A DNA stretch of 59,427 nucleotides, taken from the NCBI GenBank assembly GCA_021401465.1, contig JADDMT010000156.1, positions 1-59,427 of the forward strand. Direction: 5' to 3'. The first letter of the stretch is position 1. Every line of letters begins with the position of its first letter. Positions 12,895-21,918 of the stretch are shown here, piece after piece. The stretch is from Teratosphaeria epicoccoides. Taxonomy: Eukaryota; Ascomycota; Dothideomycetes; Mycosphaerellales; Teratosphaeriaceae. Made by a program: the position numbers and the translations under genes. Under the pieces are notes generated by a model. It saw only the letters and a program-made list of their open reading frames with translations, was not told the DNA's origin and made no database searches.

Positions 12895-14801
12895 ATGGCA
12901 TTGAGGACTGCATCTCCTGCACGTCGCCCCGCATTGACCGTGATTTTCATATTCTCATTCATTTTTCGCACAACTTCTGCGGCCTCTCGTGTTCAGTGGC
13001 GTGACAGAACCATCTATCAGATTTTGACCGACAGGTTCGTCTACGGCGATGGCTCAACCAGCCCTGACGCCATTCCCGACTGCGCGGTCCTCGATGGGCT
13101 CTATTGCGGCGGCACTTGGAAGGGCATCCAATCGCAACTGGACTACATCCAAGGAATGAATTTCGACGCAATTTGGATATCACCGGCGGTGGCACAACTG
13201 CCGCAGCAGACTGGAGACGGCGAGGCCTATACTGGATATTGGCAACAGGACTTGTACACGGTGAACGCCCACTTTGGCACCGCTGAGGACTTGAAGGAGC
13301 TTGTCGCAGAGGTACATGCCCGTGGTATATACCTGATGCTGGACATTGTGGTGAACCACATGGGCTATGCGGGAGAGGGCTGGATTATGGATTACGAAGT
13401 ACTGAATCCCTTTAACGACGAGAAGTACTATCACGAGTACTGCGTGATCGACGAGCAGGACAATCAGACCATCGTCGAGATGTGCTACCTGGGTGATGAG
13501 ATAGTGACCTTGGCCGATCTGCGGACAGAGGATCCTGAAGTGCAAGACATGTTCGGCGAATGGATCTCGCAAATGGTTTCGTATGTCTGCTGCGCTCACC
13601 ACCGTTCGCCTGAACTCGCATGCTGACCATGACTAGCAACTATTCCATCGATGGTCTCCGTATTGATACCAGTATCAATGTCAACCCCTCCTTCTTCACA
13701 GGCTTCGTCAACGCATCAAGCGTTTTCGCCATGGGAGAGGTGATGCAAGGCGACGACTCTTTGGCTTGTCAATGGGAAGCGACCATCGGTAGCATACTGA
13801 ACTACCCCATTTATTACCCCCTCATCCGGGCATTCGGAAGCAGCACCGGCAGTATCAACGACTTAACCATGACTATCGATTCCCTCAAGCAGAATTGCAA
13901 TGATCCAACAGTCTTGGGCACATTCAGTGAGAACCACGATGTGCCACGTTTCGCCAACGCGACAGAGGACTTGGCGCTTGCCAAGACCATCATCACGTAT
14001 ACCATGATGGCGGATGGCATTCCAATCATTTACCAAGGCCAGGAGCAACACATGAATGGCGGCGTCTCACCATACTTCAACCGTGCATCCCTTTGGACTA
14101 CTGGCTACGACACCAAAGCTCCATTGTACGAGCATATTGCTACACTGAACGCGCTCCGACATTGGGTGATCAGATCTTCGGACAACTACACACTGTACAT
14201 GAATGAGGTTATCCATGAAGACCTGCATGATCTGGTCATGCGCAAAGGTTTCGATGGTGGTCAGGTGATTACGGTACTGAGCAACAATGGTCAAAACCAG
14301 GTCTACTATGAGCTTGCCATTAGGAACCATGGCTACCCGGCGGGAACTGACATGACGGAGGTGCTCACGTGCACTAATCTCACGGTCAATGGCTCTGGAT
14401 ACCTCAATGTTGGCATGATGGCTGGTACGCCCAAAGTCTTATATCCGACCAGTTTGCTACCATACGACGGCTCGCTGTGCGACATGCCTCGCGAGCCGGC
14501 CGCCACGTCCACCACCATCACAACCAGGATCTCTACCACAATCAACGGCCATCCGACAGCATACAAAACGACAGAAATATCACCAGTAGCTGCGCAGACG
14601 ACAGCAACAACAACCAGCAGCCAGAAGCCGCAACATTCTAATAAAGCCCTTGGCGGCAGTACAGCCGTGGGACCAGACCTGTCGCTTGTCGTCTCTGCCG
14701 CCATGACAGCTGTGGGAGTTGTCCATGGAATGGCTTCTGCATTGCCTTTGCATATGACCAGACACGGTAATCATCGCGCAGCCAGGAATTTGCTGCGATG
14801 A
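12895..14801 (+). CDS. Secreted GH13 alpha-amylase with Ser/Thr-rich tail
   Basis: Exons 12895-13580 and 13637-14801 (56-bp intron, GTATGT..CTAG, junction restoring MVS-NYSIDG) encode 616 aa. A signal peptide (to about residue 30) is followed by a TAKA-amylase-type GH13 barrel. Region I is DIVVNHMG. The nucleophile is Asp239 in GLRIDTS, the acid/base is Glu263 in MGEVMQ, and Asp330 lies in SENHDVP. The spacings of 24 and 67 residues equal those of the Aspergillus oryzae enzyme. Region II carries Ser-Ile-Asn where the classical amylase has Val-Lys-His. After about residue 530 the chain becomes Thr/Ser-rich, then has a hydrophobic stretch (SLVVSAAMTAVGVV) followed by a basic tail. This resembles GPI- or wall-anchored amylases of the AmyD/Agt type, although those usually lack histidines that are present here. 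Its location next to the glucan synthase suggests a role in alpha-glucan primer or chain-length processing rather than nutrition. Confidence 0.93.
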
Positions 14802-17800
14802 CGCAGGAGGTGCACCGAGTCTGAGTGTGGTGCAACATGCAAGGCCAGATGCGCCGACCTATAAGGCGCCGTACGTAGTTACCTACAGCGAAGACGACAG
14901 ACGACAGTTTCTGCGCCAAGTAGCGTTTGACGACATTACGCGATCACAGATGATAGAGTTTCCTCTTCCGTCAGCAAAGCTTTGCTTTTTTTGCTAATGT
15001 ACATGCCATGTTACTCGGAGACGGGAGATGCCTCCGGAATCCCGACCGGCCTTCAGCAAAATTTACAAGTTTCACAATCTGCTGATCTTATCACATGCTC
15101 AACATCCAGCAATGAACAGCAAAGTTCGGGCATCCATACAAGCTCCCGCTTGGGCCTGCAGGCCTGGTCGGATTGCAGTTAGTGTGGGCGTCAAACGTCG
15201 CCGATGCAGGCAAATTGGACGGGATGGATGGTGTGGCTGAGGCTGTTGCTCGGTCCGCTGATTCCTCGGAAAAGCCAGGCTGTACCCGCACCCAAAGGTG
15301 CACATCCGAAGACAGGGTATTGTTAGAAGAAGCAAAACGACCTCACCGCATGATGCAAGGGACGCGAAGGTCGGGATCACCAACTGCGTCTGGTTCGATC
15401 AGCGCGCCGGCGACTTGTGTAGTTACATAGTCCCAGTTTCACGTTGGACGGAGTGAAGTTCAATAAAGCTTTTTCTCCGCATGTTTTAAGAGCACAAAGC
15501 TCAGGGAGTCCTGGTCGTGATAAGATCCGACAGATCTGCCACGAGGACGTGTTCCGGGAAGAAGCACCGACCAGATGTCGGGAACCTGGAACACTGTCCG
15601 TGGATGATGGCTGGGAGTAGTTTTCGCGCACACGCAAAGCTTCAGGGTGCAGACCCTCCGCTTGCGTCTGTTTCATCAACGCTCTTCCTGATCTCCAGAC
15701 AAGCATTTGCTGGTTAAGGCTGCGAATATATCGGTGAAGAATAATGTAGCGTTCTCTCCGATTTACCAAACGACCCGGTCTAGTAACAGACTCTCTCTCA
15801 TATCTCAAATCACTCGTTCGCCAATTACTCTTCTGTGGCTTGTGCTGGCAGCAAAGAGTCGAAGACATCATTATTGCCTTACTCGATCTTATTTCTGCAT
15901 TCTCGGTCGCATGACTCCCTCCAACCAGATGCCTCAGGCCAGGGCACGAGGCTACATAGCCATTTGCAAAAATCTCCTCCACCGTGAGCCGGCAAATCAT
16001 CTACACTTTACCGAGCTATTCTCGCAGTGCATCACGGTGTGCCGTTTTGCTGACCATCAATCTCATCAAAGATGGCGCCAATTCCTCCGGCGAGGCTGGC
16101 ATCGGTAGATTGTCTGGCGTTGCAAGTCTCCGCAAGTGTTCGCAGTCTATTCGTCATGGCGCTTTCTTCGATACGGGGGACAACGGCGTCCTGATTTGAT
16201 CGACTCTCTGGAGCTGCGAGTCTTCACGTTGCCATCGACGTTGTCGATTCACCACATGGCTGCTGACGCAACGTGAACGTGGCCCTCTCGCGACCCGACG
16301 GCTTGCGAAGAGGCCACGTCGATCTGCAAGTGCCATTGCTCAAGCCCAGACCATCATCAAGGTACCACGTCTTGGGGCAGATCAACAGGGCGTCATGGAC
16401 CCGACGAACAATCCCCACGTGCGGCAAATTGCAAGCAGCTTGCCTGGAGTCAAATTTAGGACCGGGTGCTCACAGCACGCACAGGCACCCATACCGTACG
16501 TAATAATGCTGCGGTCCGGACCACGTTTGAGAATACATCCCAACCAATAATCTGCGTTTGCGAGATGCTGCAGGACTCTTGCGTATCGCGGTTCATCTGG
16601 AGTCGGAAAGTCTATGCTGGTTTGCCCCTGCTCGATGTGAGCGCGGAACCATAGCAGGGCTAGCAGCCCGGACAACGTGTCCACGAAGCTGCAGATGGGA
16701 TATATCGAATATGGCATAGGTTCCGAATTGGGATCGGCCATACTAGGACCTCGCGACGCGCATGTTTTGTCGCAGTCTTGACGACGTCAGCCTGAGGCGG
16801 GGCTTGCAGCAAGCCCCCGCCCGACAACTAGGTCCGCCGTCACTGAGTACGAGTGCACGAGGAGGGACGCCTGGTCGCGGTCATGCGTATGCGAGCAAGC
16901 TCTATGGTCATTGCACGCTGTCAACGACTAGGTGGACCAGACTTAAGCAGAGTGTTCGCGGAAGCTGCATACCACACTACTGTATAATTGATTAAGCGCG
17001 CGGAGCTAAGCGACGTCTGAAACTAGGCTCAACCACCACCCCTCGGCGCAGGTGTATCCGGTGTCAGTTCGGAAAGCATTGCATACCTTGACCGTGACCT
17101 GGGCGATAGGGTAACACTGCATCCATCTGCACCAAGTCACCTCGGGCAACAGTAGCCTGTTTTGGAAGCCGCCACGAGAGCGATGATGGGCATGCGGAGG
17201 TCGTGCCGGGCACAATGAAGACTGCTTGACTAGTTCACCAGCATTCTCCACCCAAAACCATAGGGGGATGCGCCCACGGTGACGGCTGCAGAATTTCGTC
17301 ACAATGGAGCGCCTAGGCCGCTTCACTCAACAACACCCCACCGTTCAGCAAATAAGCCTCCTCCCACTATCCGATGTCCACTGACGGAAGAATAAAGCAC
17401 CCTGCAGCAATCACCGCTGTTCATTGGACTTCAACGGACTTTAGACGAGGACATTATCGAGCACTCCTGTCGCCGCAAGATGGACTTGCGTTTGCCACAC
17501 TGCAAGGTCCCAGTTGCTGACATGAGGCTCCACGTCCATGACAGGCGTTCGTGCCCAACTGCAAGAGCTTGGGTGGTCATTCCGCAAGCAGTCTGCCAAC
17601 GTGTAGTGTGGCGAATTATTACGCTCGACTGCTACTCAGTGGACTCAACAACCACACCGCTCTCGCCTCGATAGGCTCTGGCGTTCCTGCCCGACGTCCT
17701 CGGCCTACATCCGCTTGAATCTCGACGAGGATGGAGCCCGGCAACACGTCTAAACGCCAAAGCGGAGACTGCGCTTAGCACACGGAGAGAGTAAAGGCCT

Positions 17801-18384
17801 CGTGAGATGATAGGCCATTCGCCATGATTCGGGCCGGCTGCAATTCTTGCCTCAGACGACGAGCTGAGGCAAATTTGGTCTGTCTGGAAATCGCCCGGAC
17901 ATCTGATGAAGCCAGATGTGTCAGCTTCGATGGAAATTTGGCTCTCTCTCGTCGCTCCAAAGTAGGTGGATGTTGTGATATGAGACTTTTAACGATCGAG
18001 TGTTTTCCATGCCTCCGTGTGCAGCAGCTTGATCAAGTCCAGTGACTGGTCCATTGGTTGTCATGATTGACTGCTTGTTTATAGCACTGCACGACCGTTG
18101 ACACGATCGATCAGATGATATTGCTGTTGACTGCAAGGTTGCATCGTCCATCGAGTGCTGATCTCATGGGTAGAAGTAATTGGTCACCCGATAGCACCAC
18201 GGTCGTATGCGTGGCATGGAGCGGAGGAAAGTCGATCTGAGGACACTTGCTCATGAAGACAGCCCTTTCCGTAGCCCTTTCCCGAATGCTGGCATCAGCG
18301 ACCGGCCTTAGAGATGCTGACGCCAAACTTGGCACGTCTTCGCACAAAACACAATGGAGAATTGATGAGGATATGGTTCAGCCC
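14802..18384. other. 3.6-kb intergenic stretch without a confident gene
   Basis: This lies between the amylase stop and the SET gene stop. Open frames are short, present on both strands and lack recognisable domains. The best are on the minus strand at 16000-15377 and 16741-16382. I found no tRNA box B, terminal repeat or transposase motif. It could hold UTRs, decayed sequence or a non-coding RNA that I cannot recognise. Confidence 0.5.
16382..16741 (-). CDS. Possible small hypothetical protein
   Basis: An ATG-started open frame of 119 codons begins MADPNSEPMPYSIYPIC and has one hydrophobic helix (FVDTLSGLLALLWF) and several cysteines towards its end. No family is recognised. The N-terminal half looks more protein-like than its surroundings, but there is no splice, promoter or homology support. 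It may be chance. Confidence 0.15.
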   Translation of the reverse strand: MADPNSEPMPYSIYPICSFVDTLSGLLALLWFRAHIEQGQTSIDFPTPDEPRYARVLQHLANADYWLGCILKRGPDRSIITYGMGACACCEHPVLNLTPGKLLAICRTWGLFVGSMTPC

Positions 18385-20383
18385 TTAGCCATGGATGTAG
18401 AGGACTAGTCTGGTTTCCTCGCCGGATGCTGGGCCAGGCCGTGGCACCATCATCATCATGCTCTCGAATTGAAGCATTTTCCCAAATACCGCAATCAGAC
18501 GCGAAGTCCAACGGTGGTCCTGCCAAACTCTCTCATTGACAGCTTGACGAGCAGTAGCGACGAGCTCCAAGATAGACTCCGCATGGATGGTTGCATCAGC
18601 AGGGACTTGAGCAGGCTCCCCGTGCGACAACGTCACCTTTGAATATTCCGGGAGCATGTCATTTACCCAGTCGGAGGCATCTGCTGCTGCGGAGGTATCT
18701 GCGGCTCCGGCTTCCGCCGTCCCTGCGATCGGATTACAAGACGCGGGCTTGGTCTCGGTTGCCTCGAGGTAGATGTACGCGAGCAACAGCACAAAAGCAT
18801 CCTCCTCCCATCCTGCGGACCTTAGTTGATCGACGTCCGCAGTCCCAGAACATGTCTCCAAGCCTTTTATGAACGGCACAATCGCTTCAGGCGATGTTTT
18901 GGAGGCCCAGAACTCGAGTAAACCTTCGAGTGTCACGAACCTGGCTCCAGATTCTGCCGCAGGCTTTAGAAGTGATCTTGTGAAAGTCCTGAAAATGGTC
19001 ACCATTTCCTGCAGGATACTTAGCTGGCCATCTCGGTATATCTTTGCCATTCGCTGCCTCTGGTTCTGAGGCTCGACATGCGGAAGGACGACAGCTTGGA
19101 GCTTGTCCAGCTTGGGTGCCAGAGACTCAACAATCATCTTCGCAATGTGTGGCAAATATCTGCGTCCGGTGGTGTCTGACGTGAGATACTCTACCGGCAA
19201 TTCTTGAAAGGCGAAAGGCAATTCACGTTCGTGTTGACAAATGTACAACAGAAGCTCGAGCATCAATTCCGGTAATTCAAGGAAAATCCGCTCCGGACTC
19301 GAAGATGCGCTGGCGGACGATCGCGTCAGGCGAAACGTTGCTCTTTCGCTTGCCCAGAAACCAGAGGTAGTGAAGTAGCCAGCATGATGTCGTCGTAGGT
19401 CTGCCTGTAACCGGGCGGATGGAGCTTTCAACACGAGTAGAACACCATCATTCGGATTGTGCTCGATGCAAAAGCCATAGCCGAGCAGAAGCTCGTCGTT
19501 TCCTTTGGGCCCGTAATTGTTGAAGACTTCTTCGCCGGCTTGAACAGACCCGTTATTCAGCAAGACACTAAATCGCCCGGTATCAAAAGACCAAGCCACG
19601 TGAGCGTCTGGGTGGTGGTTTGCGGAGTCGTTGATCGGGAACAAGACCGGAAAATCAAGGTCTTCTGCAGGCGTACGTGACATGTCTAGCAGGACCGTCT
19701 GTCTACGGCCATCAGGACCCTGCTTGTAAGCTTTCCAGTACTTACTTTCGGTGGGGGCTATAGCACGAGAGGAGAAAGATCGCGATGTGAACATAGTAAT
19801 CGCCCATCGAAAGAGATTCCTGTGCTTTATGTGAACGAACGAACGACCACTTACCTCGCCACGCTTTCACTTACCAGGTATATGACCTTGTGTCGATGCC
19901 AGAACGGTGTAACGCTCGGAGACCAGAGTGGTAATACTGTTCATGCACTTTTGTCCTTGCGATCATGGTGTGCAAGATGTCCGTGCCCTCCAGCCAAGCG
20001 AGATCTACCGCGTCGTCGAAATACAACGGAGTGGTGAATTCCTCCTCTGGGCCAGGTAATAGATCCAGATATGGTTTCCAGAAAGACTTCTCCTTATTCA
20101 GGTATTGCGTGCAAAGATAGAAGAAGTTCATGGCCTCGACCTTGAAGTCGGCTCGCCGTTGCTTGAAGACCGGAAAGGCGTCATCCACCAGAGCGTTCAA
20201 GTAGGACAGCGACAGACTGTGCGGCACTGTCGACAATGTAGTGCCGGGCATGGACAGCGTCTTGTCTGTTCGCCAATGTACGGCATTGTCTTCATTGCGG
20301 CAGATGTGGATGGCAGGGTTGAGGTAGCCGCCATGGTCGCGGAGCCACTGCGTCAAAGCCTCCGTCTGAGCAGCGGCGGACAT
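18385..20383 (-). CDS. SET-domain lysine methyltransferase (Rubisco-LSMT/SETD6-like)
   Basis: Exons 20383-19875 and 19819-18385, with a 55-bp intron (GTAAGT..ACAG; codon TG|G rebuilt as Trp), encode 647 aa. The split-SET organisation is clear. An N-terminal part begins MSAAAQTEALTQWLRDHGG. The SET core follows the intron, with FPINDSANHHPDAHV and then NNYGPKGNDELLLGYGF, the Asn-His cofactor region and the tyrosine-containing YG..N.ELL..YGF motif of this group. The C-terminal region would correspond to the Rubisco-LSMT substrate-binding domain. Relatives methylate lysines on ribosomal proteins, elongation factors or transcription factors in the cytosol or nucleus; the substrate here cannot be told. 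No signal or membrane segments are present. The gene is divergent from the alpha/beta hydrolase at 20902, with about 520 bp between start codons. Confidence 0.9.
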
Positions 20384-20901
20384 CTCAACACACCGCGATC
20401 TTCGACTGTTTCCCCGGGCGTGGAATCAATTTGATAGCAACATTGCAACTGCAGTCTTGCGATGACACCTCGTGGGAAATTGGCAAAACGTGCGCACGGT
20501 CCACCAGCGTCAACATAACCAGCGAACAAACCTTACCGTTTCGCCCAGTCCTCATCCCACATCAGCGTCAAGTTGCCAAGAATGTCCACCTGGAGATCAG
20601 TCGCCAGGTCACTTGAAATGAAAGCCTGTGGGAGTCAGGGCCCGACAGTGCAAGCAGCACTGGTCACAACATGAAGGGTGGCTCATTCGGCCGCAGCGTC
20701 ATTAGGCCTCATGCCAATTCCATCTATGCTTGGTGACGCTCGATATACTCAACACCTTGCCAGGTCCTCAGAAAGCTATGGTCAACTGCCGAGCAGATTG
20801 GTAGGCGGCAGGGTATAAAATCTCTCTGTCGTTGTGATTAGATCTCTCTTCTTCCCGGTTCCTAGCTGCTCGGCGTGGATCCAAACGATACAACCCCGAT
20901 C
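20384..20901. promoter_or_regulatory. Divergent promoter region, SET protein / alpha-beta hydrolase
   Basis: This is 518 bp between divergent start codons. It contains a clear TATA box for the rightward gene (20814-20820), listed separately. Nothing specific was found for the leftward gene. Confidence 0.6.
20814..20820 (+). promoter_or_regulatory. TATA box of the alpha/beta hydrolase
   Basis: TATAAAA lies 82 bp upstream of the ATG at 20902, preceded by a GC-rich segment (GGCGGCAGGG) and followed by a pyrimidine-rich stretch. This is a typical core-promoter arrangement in filamentous fungi. Confidence 0.6.
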
Positions 20902-21851
20902 ATGGCTTCGAGGTACCTCATCGCCGAGGTCAGACCTGGTCTGCACTTTGCCTACAGAGATGTCACGCCACCGGGAAGCACCAGGATCATCGGCAACGTT
21001 GTTCTCGTCCACGGCTTCCCCCAAACATCATACCAGTTCCGCCACATTCTGCCTCTGCTGGCAGACCATGGATATCGCTGTCTAGCTCCTGATTATCGTG
21101 GAGCTGGCAAATCATGCAAACCTGCAGACGGCTTCGACAAAGCTACCATGGCCGAAGACATCGTGCTGCTTCTCGAACACCTCAACGTCGAGGGTCCAGT
21201 CCACCTTGTTGGTCACGACATCGGCGGCATGATCGCCTTTGCTGCGGCTCACCGCTTCCCGAAACGTTTCAACACTGTGACATGGGGAGAGTGTCCGCTC
21301 CCAGGAACCAGTTTCTATCGACTGATGTGAACTGAGCGGGCTGTGGAAATGTTCCATTTCATCTTCCACTCCGTACCAAATCTGCCAGAGGCGCTACTAG
21401 CGGGCAAGGAGCGGATCTACCTGACTCACTTTTACTCCATCATGAAACAAAATGCAGCGGCCTTCGGCGAGGAAGACGTGGACGAGTATGTCAGAGCTTA
21501 TGAGCAGCCTGGCGCTATTAGGTGTGCCCTGGAAGTGTATCGCAGCTTCGAGAAAGTAAGCCAACTTGTGGACCACGCTGTAGCTCCACAAGCTAACACT
21601 TGTGTTACCCACAGGACGCAGGGGACAATCGGGGATACATTTTGAATCACGGCAAATGCAGCGTGCCAACCTTGATGCTGAGTGGTGAGTTCTCTGGCCT
21701 CGCTCAAGCGGCCGAGCAGATGGCAATGGAGGTGACAGAGGCAAACAAGGTGGAGGTCGCTCGAGTGCAAGACTCCGGCCATTGGATCGCTGAGGAGAAC
21801 CCGAGCGGCTTTGTCGAGCATTTGCGTGCATTCATCCGGAAGCACAATTGA
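20902..21851 (+). pseudogene. Epoxide hydrolase-like alpha/beta hydrolase interrupted by an in-frame TGA
   Basis: Exons 20902-21555 and 21615-21851 (59-bp intron, GTAAGC..ACAG) would encode about 296 residues, normal for the family. Visible parts are the oxyanion-hole HGFP (His37), the nucleophile elbow GHDIGG (Asp106) and the catalytic His274 in SGHWIAEENP. An Asp nucleophile points to epoxide hydrolases or haloacetate dehalogenases rather than esterases. Codon 143 is TGA (21328-21330), at the start of the cap domain. The same frame then resumes with typical family sequence (FHFIFHSVPNLPEAL, KERIYLTHFYS). No GT..AG pair removes the stop without losing conserved residues or the frame. Since promoter, splice site and catalytic residues remain intact, this is either a very recent nonsense mutation, a sequencing error or stop-codon readthrough. 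A product ending at the TGA would lack the catalytic histidine. Confidence 0.8.
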
Positions 21852-21918
21852 CTGCTCCCAGAGAGCATCTCAAAATCTGGACCCTGCTTGCATTACACCT
21901 TCCTGCATCACGTCTCCA

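Noticed and set aside
15385..15400. tRNA-like box B (GGTTCGATC)
   Set aside because: Neighbouring bases do not form a T-arm stem and no A box or acceptor stem is present.
15377..16000. Minus-strand frame of 207 codons in the gene-free stretch
   Set aside because: Starts with ATG but shows no domain, helix pattern or splice support, and other frames of similar length overlap it.
21290..21400. A hidden intron that would remove the in-frame TGA
   Set aside because: The candidate GTGTCC..CTGAG (46 bp) and GTGAAC..CAG introns break the frame or delete conserved residues.
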